A stretch of 64,000 nucleotides of DNA, from assembly GCF_900099905.1 (NCBI RefSeq), contig NZ_FNEE01000001.1:173091-237090 (forward strand). Reading direction: 5' to 3'. This DNA is from Mesorhizobium muleiense (lineage in GTDB: Bacteria > Pseudomonadota > Alphaproteobacteria > Rhizobiales > Rhizobiaceae). The notes beneath the pieces are model-generated. The model saw only the letters and a list, made by a program, of their open reading frames with translations. It did no database searches and was not told where the DNA came from. This document shows, piece after piece, positions 45,365-53,533 of the stretch (position 1 is the first letter of the stretch; every line of letters begins with the position of its first letter). The position numbers and the translations under genes are program-made.

Positions 45365-46222
45365 ATGATCCGCAGCATCGCAACCGCACTCGCCCTGACG
45401 CTTGCCTCCGCTCTTCCAGTGTTTGCGGAGCCGGTGAAATTCGCGGTAACCGACATGGAGGGACTGGAGGCTCTTCAGCAGGAATTCGGTGCTTTCCAGA
45501 CCGCTCTTGAAGAGGCGACCGGCCTGGATGTCGAGCTGTTTCCGGTCAGTTCGCGGACCACCGCCGTCGAGGCGATGAATTCCGGGCAGGTCGATCTTGT
45601 CCTGACCGGTCCTGCAGAATACGTCGTCATGAAGGAATTAAGCCAGCCCAAGATTGTTGTCGCCTGGCAGCGCCCCGACTATTTCGCTCAGATCGCCGTG
45701 CTGGCGAATGGACCGATCCGCTCGGTCGAAGACTTGAAGGGCAAGAAGGTCGCATTCGGCTCGGTCGGCTCGACCTCCCAGCACCTCGGCCCCGCGCAGG
45801 CGCTGGCCGATTTCAACCTGAAATATGCCACCGATTACGAACCGGTAATCATATCGCGCAACATCGCGGCTGAGGCTCTCATCCGCGGCGACATCGCCGC
45901 TATCGGCTTGAATTTCGGCTATCTGAACTCGGTTCGGGAAGCGTTCCCCGGCGTTGCCTTCTCGGTCATCGCACGGGGCCGCGATCTGCCGAACGACATT
46001 CTTGTCGCCCGCAAGGACATTTCAGATGACGTGTTCGTCAAGATCCGCGATGCCTTTGCGAAGAATGGCAATGAGCTGATGAAAGCAATCTTGACCGGCG
46101 AGGACAACCAGAAATTCAAGGGCGGTTTCTTCCTGACCGATGTCAGGGACTCGGACTACGACTATGTCCGCTCGATGTACCGCACGATCGGAATCGAGAC
46201 CCTCACCGACTTCGTAAACTGA
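45365..46222 (+). CDS. phnD: Phosphonate ABC transporter periplasmic binding protein
   Basis: A 285-residue protein with a clean signal peptide (M-I-R-S-I-A-T-A-L-A-L-T-L-A-S-A-L-P-V-F-A, cleavage about residue 21). PhnD features follow: G-Q-V-D-L-V-L-T-G-P-A-E-Y, F-G-S-V-G-S-T-S-Q-H-L-G-P and I-A-A-I-G-L-N. It captures phosphonates or related phosphorus oxyanions in the periplasm for PhnE/PhnC. AAAGGA precedes ATG 45365. First gene of phnDCE; a 97-bp gap to phnC. Confidence 0.88.
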   Translation: MIRSIATALALTLASALPVFAEPVKFAVTDMEGLEALQQEFGAFQTALEEATGLDVELFPVSSRTTAVEAMNSGQVDLVLTGPAEYVVMKELSQPKIVVAWQRPDYFAQIAVLANGPIRSVEDLKGKKVAFGSVGSTSQHLGPAQALADFNLKYATDYEPVIISRNIAAEALIRGDIAAIGLNFGYLNSVREAFPGVAFSVIARGRDLPNDILVARKDISDDVFVKIRDAFAKNGNELMKAILTGEDNQKFKGGFFLTDVRDSDYDYVRSMYRTIGIETLTDFVN

Positions 46223-46319
46223 GGCTTGCTCCTTTTTCATCGACTTGCTCCTTTCAGCGACAAGGCCGGCGGCTAACCGCCGGTCTGTTTCGCAGTTCGG
46301 TCTGGGCCAAGAGGTCACT

Positions 46320-47069
46320 ATGACAGCCATCATTCGGGCGCACGATCTTGCGAAGAGCTATGCGAACGGAAAGGTCATTTTCTCCAGTATCGGCCTCACC
46401 ATAGCATCGCGCGAACGGGTCGCCCTGATTGGCTCGAACGGTGCTGGAAAATCCACCCTGCTCAAATGCCTCATCGGTCTTCTACCGTCGAGCGGTGGCG
46501 AGGTCGTCACCCTCGGCGAGAGCTTCCGCTCGGCGCCGTCCGTCGCCCAGCTGCGGCGCATACGCAGGCAGATCGGATTTGTCTTCCAGCACCACGGACT
46601 GGTCAGCCGCCAATCGGTTCTTACAAACGTTTTGCAGGGCAAGCTCGGGCTGCCCGGCGGCTGGCGCGGCTGGCACCATTCCATCGCAAAGCAACACTGG
46701 CGCGAGGAAGCAATGCAGGCCCTCGCCGAAGTGCGGCTTCTCGGCAAGGCGGGCGCCCGCGCCGACGCGCTTTCTGGAGGGCAGGCGCAGCGGGTGGCGA
46801 TTGCCCGTGCGTTGATCCGGCGTCCGAAGCTTTTGATAGCAGACGAACCGGCGGCAAGTCTCGACCCGGCGGCTGGACATGATGTTATGCGCGTCTTCTC
46901 CGAGATGACCCAGGAACAGGCGATCACCTTGGTCTACACCACGCACGACATGGAGCATGCTCTCGACTACTCCGACCGCTTGATAGCGCTCAAGGCGGGC
47001 AAGGTCTTCTTCGACCGACCGACGGCGCAGGTGACCCGCGCTGACCTGAAAGACGTCTTCGATGCATGA
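46320..47069 (+). CDS. phnC: Phosphonate ABC transporter ATP-binding protein
   Basis: A 249-residue ABC ATPase: Walker A G-S-N-G-A-G-K-S-T (about 38-46), Q-loop V-F-Q-H-H-G-L-V, signature L-S-G-G-Q-A-Q-R-V-A, Walker B L-L-I-A-D-E-P and the switch H in T-T-H-D. The Q-H-H-G-L-V segment after the Q-loop is typical of PhnC. ATG 46320 is preceded by AGAGGT; an upstream in-frame extension is not protein-like. Overlaps phnE by 8 bases. Confidence 0.88.
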   Translation: MTAIIRAHDLAKSYANGKVIFSSIGLTIASRERVALIGSNGAGKSTLLKCLIGLLPSSGGEVVTLGESFRSAPSVAQLRRIRRQIGFVFQHHGLVSRQSVLTNVLQGKLGLPGGWRGWHHSIAKQHWREEAMQALAEVRLLGKAGARADALSGGQAQRVAIARALIRRPKLLIADEPAASLDPAAGHDVMRVFSEMTQEQAITLVYTTHDMEHALDYSDRLIALKAGKVFFDRPTAQVTRADLKDVFDA

Positions 47070-47856
47070 CCGCCTTTCGCCGAGCCGGATTCCATCGATC
47101 TCGCCCGTCACTTTCAGCTTTGCCGTCGCTTTGGCCGCTCTCGTGATCGTTTCCGCCGGGCAGGTCGCACCTTCGCCGGAACAACTGGCAGGCGGGGTGC
47201 CCCGAATGGTCCATCTCGTCGGCCGCATGATACCCCCAAATGTCGAGCCAGGGTTCCTCCTGAGGGTTTTCTGGCGCATGGTCGAAACGTTTCAGATAGC
47301 GCTCGTGGGGACAGCAATAGGTGTCGTCCTCAGCTTGCCGTTTGCCTGGCTCTCGGCCAAGGACATAACCCCGATCGGCCCGTTCCGGCATATCTCCAGG
47401 ATGCTGGTCTCGTTGTTCAGGACTGTTCCAGATTTGGTCTGGGCACTACTTTTCGTGTCAGCCGTTGGTCTCGGGGCGGTTGCCGGCACCATGACCATCG
47501 TCGTCGATACGATCGGCTTTTGCGGGCGCTTCTTCGCCGAGGCGATGGAGGATGCCGACGAAAGACCTCAGGAAGCGCTGTTTGCAATCGGCGCCGGACG
47601 ATTCTCTGTTCTGTGCGGGGCAGTACTGCCTGACGCCATGCCGTCCCTGATAAACACCACGCTCTTCGCGCTTGAAAAGGCAGTGCGCTCATCAGTTGTT
47701 CTCGGCCTCGTTGGAGCCGGTGGCATCGGCCAGGAGCTGAAGGTCGCGTTCGATCTTTTCCAATACAGGAATGCCTCGACCATCATTCTCGTGATCTTCG
47801 CCATCGTGGTGTTGATGGAGTTCGTGACGGATCGCCTACGCTCGAAGGTCCAGTAA
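47062..47856 (+). CDS. phnE: Phosphonate ABC transporter permease
   Basis: A 264-residue inner-membrane permease with about six helices. It has the BPD permease coupling segment E-A-L-F-A-I-G-A-G-R and the PhnE features L-F-R-T-V-P-D-L-V-W and V-V-L-G-L-V-G-A-G-G-I-G-Q-E-L. It forms the channel with PhnC and receives substrate from PhnD. Only one phnE is present, whereas some rhizobial loci have two. It is followed by the convergent antiporter gene after 68 bp. Confidence 0.87.
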   Translation: MHDRLSPSRIPSISPVTFSFAVALAALVIVSAGQVAPSPEQLAGGVPRMVHLVGRMIPPNVEPGFLLRVFWRMVETFQIALVGTAIGVVLSLPFAWLSAKDITPIGPFRHISRMLVSLFRTVPDLVWALLFVSAVGLGAVAGTMTIVVDTIGFCGRFFAEAMEDADERPQEALFAIGAGRFSVLCGAVLPDAMPSLINTTLFALEKAVRSSVVLGLVGAGGIGQELKVAFDLFQYRNASTIILVIFAIVVLMEFVTDRLRSKVQ

Positions 47857-47924
47857 TTGCAGGCTAGGCATGTGCGCCGCAAATCGACAGAACGCAGCGA
47901 TGGCCGAAGACGGCGGGCGATCAC

Positions 47925-49034
47925 CTACGGCACGAAGATAAGGAACAGATAGGCGACAAACACGACGAGATGAACGAGCCCCGTCAGCATCGTTGTTCGG
48001 CCCGTCCCAAAGCTCACGATGCTGATGGCAAGCGCGAGGAGGAGAAGCACGGTATCCCCCGGACCCAGACCAAGAGTCAGGCTTCGTCCGGTGAGCAGGC
48101 TCGCCGCACCGATCGCCGGGATTGTCAGGCCGATTGTGGCGCAGGCCGAGCCGAGGGCGACATTCAGCCCTCGCTGAAGCTCGTTATTGAGCGCTGCCCG
48201 AACCGCTGATACCGCCTCCGGCATAAGCACAAGCGCAGCGACGAAGAAGCCCACGATGGCGTCCGCCTGGATAATATGAAGAAACTCGAGCCCATTCTCG
48301 ATGCTGCCGGCCACCTGCTCGGTCAGAAGAACGATCCCTGCCAGTCCGACAAATAAGAGGAGCACATTGGTGGTCACTCTCCCACCCTCAGATACTTGCT
48401 TGTCATGTTCCGCGCTGGAGGTCAGGTCTTCGATAAAATCGCCCCGATGGCGCACCATCTGGGCAAAGACGAAGGCACCATAGAGGAGGATTGAAAGAAC
48501 GCTCACGAAAGCGAGCTGCGAGGCGGAGAACGTACCGGGGCTTGTTGCAAGCGTGTAGTTTGGAAGGATCAGCGTAAGAACTGTCAGCGCCATAATGACG
48601 GCAAGCGAGGCGTTGGTGCCCTGTCGTTTGATGTCCTGATATCGATGCTTCAACCCGCCCAGGGTGAGGCAGACCCCGACGACGCCAGCGCATACGATCA
48701 TGACCGTCGAAAACACGGATTCGCGTGCCAGCGTCGGGTTGTTCTCGCCGTGCAGCATCATCGAAACGATGACCGATGCTTCGATGGCCGTCACCGAAAA
48801 TGTCAACAGCAGCGTGCCATATGGTTCACCGAGCCGCAGTGCGACGGCTTCTGCATGATGCAAAACCACAAACACTGTCGCGAAGATGAAGATAGCGACG
48901 ACGATCAACGCCAGGATTTTGATCGAGAGCGGCGAATGCTCGATCGACGCTGCGCCGAAATGAATGAGTGCGGCCAGGCCCAAGGAGCCGATTGGGAACA
49001 GATATTGGCCGATCGATCGTCGATGAGCAGCCAA
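47925..49034 (-). CDS. Calcium/proton antiporter, ChaA-like (CaCA superfamily)
   Basis: A 369-residue protein with about eleven transmembrane helices and the two inverted alpha repeats of CaCA exchangers. The first is V-T-A-I-E-A-S-V-I-V-S-M-M-L and the second V-L-M-P-E-A-V-S-A-V-R-A-A, each with the essential Glu. It should exchange Ca2+ (perhaps Na+ or K+) for protons across the inner membrane. It stands alone and its 5' end overlaps a tiny divergent frame by 12 bases. Confidence 0.87.
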   Translation of the reverse strand: MAAHRRSIGQYLFPIGSLGLAALIHFGAASIEHSPLSIKILALIVVAIFIFATVFVVLHHAEAVALRLGEPYGTLLLTFSVTAIEASVIVSMMLHGENNPTLARESVFSTVMIVCAGVVGVCLTLGGLKHRYQDIKRQGTNASLAVIMALTVLTLILPNYTLATSPGTFSASQLAFVSVLSILLYGAFVFAQMVRHRGDFIEDLTSSAEHDKQVSEGGRVTTNVLLLFVGLAGIVLLTEQVAGSIENGLEFLHIIQADAIVGFFVAALVLMPEAVSAVRAALNNELQRGLNVALGSACATIGLTIPAIGAASLLTGRSLTLGLGPGDTVLLLLALAISIVSFGTGRTTMLTGLVHLVVFVAYLFLIFVP

Positions 49035-49202
49035 GACGGAATTCCTTCATCGCCATCGACGGTCGCAGATCGGGTGTTGGAGAAATTGACCGAACTGTAT
49101 CAGTCTACTTGCGGCTGCCGGCTCGTTCAATGGTGTCGTGGCCGATCGACCTGGCTTAACCAGCTTGCCGAGCTCGATGCCGCATATGCGGATCACAATT
49201 AA
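49023..49202 (+). CDS. Small hypothetical protein
   Basis: A 59-residue frame with helical, protein-like composition (V-A-D-R-V-L-E-K-L-T-E-L-Y-Q and W-L-N-Q-L-A-E-L-D-A-A-Y-A) and three Cys in the middle. It overlaps the start of the divergent antiporter by 12 bases. No clear ribosome site and no recognised family, so it may not be real. Confidence 0.35.
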   Translation: MSSQDGIPSSPSTVADRVLEKLTELYQSTCGCRLVQWCRGRSTWLNQLAELDAAYADHN

Positions 49203-49241
49203 GCCTTGAGTTTTTGCGCTTGGGGCAATAGCTAGGTGCTA

Positions 49242-49312
49242 CCAGGCCGGGCCCCTCTGGCAGTCCATCAGGACTGCGATGTCGGACTGGAATTCCAATC
49301 CGGGTGGCCTGG
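49242..49312 (+). promoter_or_regulatory. Predicted structured RNA leader upstream of terC
   Basis: An outer helix CCAGGCC/GGCCTGG (49242-49248 with 49306-49312) encloses two hairpins. One is GCAGTCC-ATCA-GGACTGC (49260-49276), perfect over 7 pairs. The other is CGGA-C-TGG-AATT-CCA-A-TCCG (49283-49302). This is the layout of a three-way junction, 113 bases before the TerC start. TerC/YjbE genes are often under the Mn2+-sensing yybP-ykoY riboswitch, but the conserved GGGGAGUAG and CAUACUC loops of that motif are not clearly present. Confidence 0.45.
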
Positions 49313-49425
49313 CTTTGAGTTTTCTTCAGCTGTAGCGGCATTTCTCTTGTCATACGCGGTGTCCGCGTTGCTCTACGGTTATACTCGCAAGCCGCGTCAC
49401 CCCTCGCTGAACGCAAGGGTGCCGT

Positions 49426-50082
49426 ATGACAGATTTTTTCAGTCCCGAAGCAATGACCGCTCTCATGCAGGTCATCATGATCGACCTGGTGCTGGCCGGC
49501 GACAATGCCATCGTTATCGGCCTTGCCGCGGCCGGACTACCCAAAGAGCAGCGCAGAAACGCAATCGTCGTTGGCATAATCGCAGCGGCCGTTCTGCGCA
49601 TCGGCTTTGCGGCCGCGACAACCCAACTCCTGCAGATCGTCGGGCTGCTGTTCGCCGGCGGTCTTTTGCTGTTGTGGGTCTGCTGGAAGATGTGGCGCGA
49701 ACTCCGGCAAAACCATGCGCAGGAAGCACAGGCGATCGAAGCGCTTTCGGAAAGCGACGTCGACTACGATGGCGTCGTAGCTGGCAAGGCTCCGCGCAAG
49801 ACCCTGGCCCAGGCAACCTGGCAGATCATCATCGCCGACGTCTCCATGTCACTCGACAATGTTCTGGCGGTAGCCGGTGCTGCGCGCGAACATCCGAACG
49901 TGCTGATCTTCGGCCTTGTCCTCTCCGTAGCGCTGATGGGCATCGCTGCAAACCTCATTGCCAATCTGCTTCAGAAGCACCGTTGGATTGCCTATGTCGG
50001 CCTGGTGGTGATCCTCTACGTCGCTGGCGACATGATCTATCGCGGTGCGCTTGAACTTCTGCCTCATGTCGGGGGCGCTTGA
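49426..50082 (+). CDS. TerC-family membrane protein (YjbE-like, putative Mn2+ exporter)
   Basis: A 218-residue protein with about seven helices and the duplicated TerC metal motifs: I-D-L-V-L-A-G-D-N-A-I-V-I near residue 19 and A-D-V-S-M-S-L-D-N-V-L-A-V in the second half. YjbE-type members are linked to manganese export and metallation of secreted enzymes. AAGGG precedes ATG 49426. It is a single-gene unit with a structured leader upstream and a terminator directly after. Confidence 0.85.
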   Translation: MTDFFSPEAMTALMQVIMIDLVLAGDNAIVIGLAAAGLPKEQRRNAIVVGIIAAAVLRIGFAAATTQLLQIVGLLFAGGLLLLWVCWKMWRELRQNHAQEAQAIEALSESDVDYDGVVAGKAPRKTLAQATWQIIIADVSMSLDNVLAVAGAAREHPNVLIFGLVLSVALMGIAANLIANLLQKHRWIAYVGLVVILYVAGDMIYRGALELLPHVGGA

Positions 50083-50085
50083 GGC

Positions 50086-50127
50086 ACAGAAAAAAGGGCC
50101 GGGACGACCTTCGTTCCGGCCGATTTC
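50086..50127. terminator. Bidirectional terminator between terC and the M50 protease gene
   Basis: GGCCGGGACGA (50097-50107) pairs with TCGTTCCGGCC (50111-50121) across a 3-base loop, with one G-U pair. An A-run lies before and a T-run after (CAGAAA ... TTTCTG extend the stem). The two adjacent genes converge here. Confidence 0.75.
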
Positions 50128-50193
50128 TGCTTATCGCTCCGCTACGATTTAGAGCGCACTCACCCGATCCGGCGGTGAAAAGAACACTTGTGC

Positions 50194-51435
50194 TCAGATC
50201 CGTGTGAATCGTGGCTTGGCCCCACGCAAACGACCAAATCGGAAGGCATCCGACACGGCCGAGCGGATCATGAGCATCTCGCCTATGGTTTCGTGTGTCA
50301 TGAGCCCGACCAGCCGGTCGGAACTGTCGACGACGGCTACAGCAGGCACATCTGCCTGCTGCATCAGCCGCAGGCTTTCCTCGAGACTTTTGCGGTAATG
50401 TATTTTCGGGATATCGTGCCGCATTGCGCTCGCGACCGGTGCGGCGGGTCCCTTTTCCTTCAATGTCCGGATCATGTCGTTGCGTGTCACCAATCCTTCA
50501 AGATGGCCAGCGGAGTCGACGACAGGGAATTCGTGCTGCGTCGTCGCGAGCAGCATCTCGATTGCCTGGTCGAGCGTCGCCGACCGTTCCAGCCGGGCGA
50601 ACTCGGTGATCATCACATCCGCGACAAGGACGCTTGTGGCTACCTCCCGGATCTGTGCGTTTTGCGCTTCCGCTGCCGCGGCGAGATAGACGAAGATGCC
50701 GATGAAGATCAGCAGCGGATTGTAGAACAGCCCAACGAAACCGAAAACGAAGGCCAATCCTTGCCCGATCGTGGCTGCGATCTGGGTCGCGCGCGACCAC
50801 GACAGGCGGGCGGCGAGTGCGGCGCGCAGGATACGGCCACCATCCATCGGGAAGGCTGGGATCATATTGAAGATGACCAGGAAGACGTTGACCCCGGCAA
50901 GCCTGGCGAGAAAACTCATACGCGGATCCTCGATCCCGGCCATCTGTTCGACGCCCGCCGACCCGCCGAGCAGGACGAAGATCAGTGCGGCGATCGCGAC
51001 ATTGACCAGCGGCCCCGCGACCGCGATCACGAACTCCTGCCCCGGCTCTTCGGGCATGCGTTCGAGCCTGGCGACGCCGCCGATCGGGAAAAGCGTAATG
51101 TCTGGCGTGTTGATGCCGAAATACCGCGCAGCGGCGATGTGGCCGAACTCATGCAGGACCACGCAGGCAAAAACCGCAATGATGAAGGCAACGCCTTGCC
51201 AGGCCGCTGGCGTGCCGCCGATCTGATAGTGCGTCAGCCAGATCCAGACGAGCAGAAGCAGGAAGGTAAAGTGAACGCGCACGGTGGTGCCGGCGATCGT
51301 CCCGAGGTTCAGCGACCAACCCAAATCCGTCCACTCCGAGAGGCCCGACCTTCGCAAGAGGTCCCACCTTGGCAACAGGCCCCACCTTCGCAACAGGCCC
51401 CACCTTCGCAACAGGGTCTGGCAGGACGCTTGCAA
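50194..51435 (-). CDS. Site-2 protease (M50 family) with two CBS domains
   Basis: Up to 413 residues. The membrane protease domain has the zinc motif H-E-F-G-H (95-99 from the first ATG) and the third ligand in P-A-F-P-M-D-G-G-R; two CBS domains follow from about residue 260 (V-L-V-A-D-V-M-I-T, then A-S-A-M-R-H-D). The first 37 residues are encoded by an 18-bp tandem repeat (L-L-R-R-W-G). A TTG at 51324 with GGAG upstream gives L-G-W-S-L-N-L-G, the usual family beginning, and is a likely true start. The substrate is unknown; adenosine nucleotides probably regulate it through CBS. Confidence 0.87.
   Translation of the reverse strand: MQASCQTLLRRWGLLRRWGLLPRWDLLRRSGLSEWTDLGWSLNLGTIAGTTVRVHFTFLLLLVWIWLTHYQIGGTPAAWQGVAFIIAVFACVVLHEFGHIAAARYFGINTPDITLFPIGGVARLERMPEEPGQEFVIAVAGPLVNVAIAALIFVLLGGSAGVEQMAGIEDPRMSFLARLAGVNVFLVIFNMIPAFPMDGGRILRAALAARLSWSRATQIAATIGQGLAFVFGFVGLFYNPLLIFIGIFVYLAAAAEAQNAQIREVATSVLVADVMITEFARLERSATLDQAIEMLLATTQHEFPVVDSAGHLEGLVTRNDMIRTLKEKGPAAPVASAMRHDIPKIHYRKSLEESLRLMQQADVPAVAVVDSSDRLVGLMTHETIGEMLMIRSAVSDAFRFGRLRGAKPRFTRI
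51342..51413. repeat. Four tandem 18-bp units
   Basis: Consensus GGCCCCACCTTCGCAACA; the last two units are identical and the first two differ at two to four positions. On the minus strand one frame reads L-L-R-R-W-G repeats (start of the M50 protein) and another reads C-C-E-G-G-A repeats. The latter is part of an open frame (51309-51665) that has AGGAG before its ATG. Confidence 0.9.
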
Positions 51436-51785
51436 TCGTTCGAGAACATCAGGTGCTCAAGCTCATCGTCTGCGACTAAGGGCTGCCCGGCCGCGAGATG
51501 CCCGCCTCGGTGTCGCGCGGTCCCGTCGCAAGAACAGCTTATCACGACACGACATCCGGGTGAACGTCTCGGCGCGTGATCTGACGCGTCCGCGCCTGCA
51601 CGATGATTTCGCCCTGTCGCGCTTTTTTCGGCGCTGAAGGACACGGTGCTTCGGATCGTTGTCATGGATGCTCCTGAACCTTTGCCGAAGAACATCGCAA
51701 TGCAGAAGGCTCCGGCGGGGCGCCGGCGTTAGCCGACGCACCGCGAAACAAGTGATGACCTAGCGCCGACATGTCGCGGCGTTAG

Positions 51786-52223
51786 TCAGTGAGCAGTCTG
51801 GGAATGCTCGCCGCCCGGCTTCGAGATGTCGCTTAAAGCTTCGCCCGCTTCTGCCGCTTCGCCATTCGTCGCGAGATCGCCAAGCGAGATGATGCCGACG
51901 AGCCTCTTGTCGCGGTTCAGAACCGGGAGCCGACGTACCTGCAGGTCGCCCATGTTTTCAAGCACATGCTCGACGTCTTCGTCATCGAAGCAATATTTGA
52001 CCTCCGGGCTCATGACCTCACGCACCTTCGTGTCAGGTCCCTTACCCAATGCTACGCCGCGGATCGCGATATCCCGATCGGTGATCATTCCGACCAGCCG
52101 GTCGTGGTCGCCAACGGGCATCACTCCAGCGTCGAGCCTGCCCATGTTCTCAGCCACTTCGCGGATCGACTGTTCGGGATTCGCGACCTGTACATTCCTC
52201 GTCATGCAGTTGCCGACCTTCAT
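51786..52223 (-). CDS. CBS-domain protein
   Basis: A 145-residue protein made of two CBS domains: V-G-N-C-M-T-R-N-V near the start and V-R-E-V-M-S-P-E-V near residue 70, each with the L-V-G-M-I-T-D-R-D or L-V-G-I-I-S-L-G-D strand that closes the nucleotide pocket. It probably senses adenosine nucleotides and partners another protein. ATG 52223 has GGGAGA 7 bases upstream. An EcfG-type promoter lies 56 bases before the start, so it should be induced in general stress. Confidence 0.88.
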   Translation of the reverse strand: MKVGNCMTRNVQVANPEQSIREVAENMGRLDAGVMPVGDHDRLVGMITDRDIAIRGVALGKGPDTKVREVMSPEVKYCFDDEDVEHVLENMGDLQVRRLPVLNRDKRLVGIISLGDLATNGEAAEAGEALSDISKPGGEHSQTAH

Positions 52224-52278
52224 GGCAATCTCCCTTAACTTGCGAAGCCCCGCCGCCGGTTCCGGTGTCAATCTAGGA

Positions 52279-52304
52279 AACGAACTCTTCGGCGGTAACG
52301 TTCC
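52279..52304 (-). promoter_or_regulatory. EcfG/RpoE2-type promoter for the CBS gene
   Basis: On the minus strand GGAAC (52304-52300), 17 bases, CGTT (52282-52279): an exact match to the alphaproteobacterial general-stress sigma consensus. It points at the CBS gene start at 52223. Confidence 0.7.
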
Positions 52305-52449
52305 CTTGAATCTGAATGCCTCGCGGGAGGTTTTTCACCTGGAGCCGGAAGGCTGGGAGCGCCCGCGTCGCGGGCATCTTGCGGTTGTCTTTAACCACCC
52401 GATGTCGCCGGCTCCCCGATGTCGCCGCTCCAATGAGCGTCTCGCGGCT

Positions 52450-52475
52450 GGAACCCTGATGGGCGATACGACGTT
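52450..52475 (+). promoter_or_regulatory. EcfG/RpoE2-type promoter for the DUF427 gene
   Basis: GGAAC (52450-52454), 17 bases, CGTT (52472-52475): exact consensus, 31 bases before the start codon at 52507. The same element read backwards gives GGAAC-N17-GGTT on the minus strand, so it could also fire towards the CBS gene. Confidence 0.7.
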
Positions 52476-52506
52476 CCAGGAGATCGGCAGCCAACGGAGA
52501 AGTCGA

Positions 52507-52917
52507 ATGCAGCCCTTAGCCGTAAATTCCACCAGCCGTCCCGGCGCGCTGACGATTACCCCGTTCAATGGAACCGTGACGGTCAGGTTCTCCGACGCGA
52601 TCATTGCCTCGACAGAGCGGGCAAAAGTGCTCCATGAAGAGGGGCAAGATCCGGTCTTCTATATCCCGTTCGAGGATATCTATTTCGACCTTCTGGAGAA
52701 GACCAACACCACAACCCACTCCCCGCTGAAGGGCACGGCCGGTTACTGGCGGGTCCACGCGGTCGGCGGAGCGGCCGACGACTTCATGTGGGCCTACGAG
52801 ACGCCCGACACGCCGGCATTGGCCATCGCCCGCCACGGCGCCTTCGATCCCAGCAAGGCCCGGATCGATGCCGATCCTGCCGAGGACAAGCGACATACGC
52901 CTCACATCCCCGAATAG
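52507..52917 (+). CDS. DUF427 domain protein
   Basis: A 136-residue protein with the DUF427 pattern: V-T-V-R-F-S-D-A-I-I-A-S-T-x-R-A near the start, V-F-Y-I-P-F-E-D-I, T-T-H-S-P-L-K-G-T-A-G-Y-W and W-A-Y-E-T-P. The family is small, cytoplasmic and has no settled activity. ATG 52507 follows CGGAGAAG; a longer frame exists but starts inside the divergent CBS gene. Driven by the EcfG-type promoter just upstream, which places it in the stress regulon. Confidence 0.85.
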   Translation: MQPLAVNSTSRPGALTITPFNGTVTVRFSDAIIASTERAKVLHEEGQDPVFYIPFEDIYFDLLEKTNTTTHSPLKGTAGYWRVHAVGGAADDFMWAYETPDTPALAIARHGAFDPSKARIDADPAEDKRHTPHIPE

Positions 52918-52970
52918 AGCCTCGCATCGCACATCGGCCGATCACGCCACAGGCGACAATCCTTTCGTCA

Positions 52971-53384
52971 TCAGGAGAATTCTTCGTCGAGGATCCGCAG
53001 TCCGTCTTCATATTTCGATGTCGACGCGCCAATCTGCTGTGCCTGCCATAAATTGTCGGCAAGATCGGCGCGCTTGACCGGCAGCGCCAATGGGTTGGCT
53101 GCTGCTCTGCGCACGAAAGCGAGGTCGTCCTCGTCCGGCCTGCGTGTCATCGCATCGACGGCCGATACGATGGATGTTCCGAAACCTGCCGCCTCGAGCC
53201 GCTCGCGATCCCAATCGTCGCTTTTCTCAACAACGTCGTGGAGGTAGGCAACGGCCTTCTGGTCGAGCGTTTCGACGGCATCAACGACCCGGCGGCAATG
53301 CTCGATATAGGGCCGTCCGGTCTTGTCCGTCTGCCCCGCATGAGCTTGTTCGGCGATTTTTGCCGCGCGGTAAAGGAAGCTCAC
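52971..53384 (-). CDS. HD-domain phosphohydrolase (RelA/SpoT HD-like)
   Basis: A 137-residue protein from GTG 53384 (an ATG 20 codons upstream is possible). The HD_4 domain shows A-H-A-G-Q-T-D-K-T-G-R-P-Y-I-E-H, L-H-D-V-V-E-K-S-D and V-K-R-A-D-L-A-D-N, the metal-binding residues of (p)ppGpp hydrolase-like domains. It lacks the synthetase and regulatory domains of SpoT, so it is a small stand-alone hydrolase. Hydrolysis of an alarmone is plausible but unproven. Confidence 0.82.
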   Translation of the reverse strand: MSFLYRAAKIAEQAHAGQTDKTGRPYIEHCRRVVDAVETLDQKAVAYLHDVVEKSDDWDRERLEAAGFGTSIVSAVDAMTRRPDEDDLAFVRRAAANPLALPVKRADLADNLWQAQQIGASTSKYEDGLRILDEEFS

Positions 53385-53533
53385 TGCCTCGATCCTTGCT
53401 GGCCTGTGTGATGCTGCAATCGGCCTTGTTCCGGTCCACAACATGCCTCACCGAACGCGCGACGATTGCCTGAAGTTCCACAGAATGGGCAAGGCTCCGG
53501 CGCCGAAACATCTCCAGCGCCGCGAGGGCAGCC

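Noticed and set aside
49203..49425. Canonical yybP-ykoY riboswitch
   Set aside because: GGGGCAATAG and ATACTC occur in the leader, but they do not match the conserved loop sequences or positions well; kept only as an unclassified structured leader.
50188..51579. Long plus-strand frame opposite the M50 protease
   Set aside because: Complementary to a well-supported protease; composition dominated by Arg, Asp and Cys as in GC-rich shadow frames.
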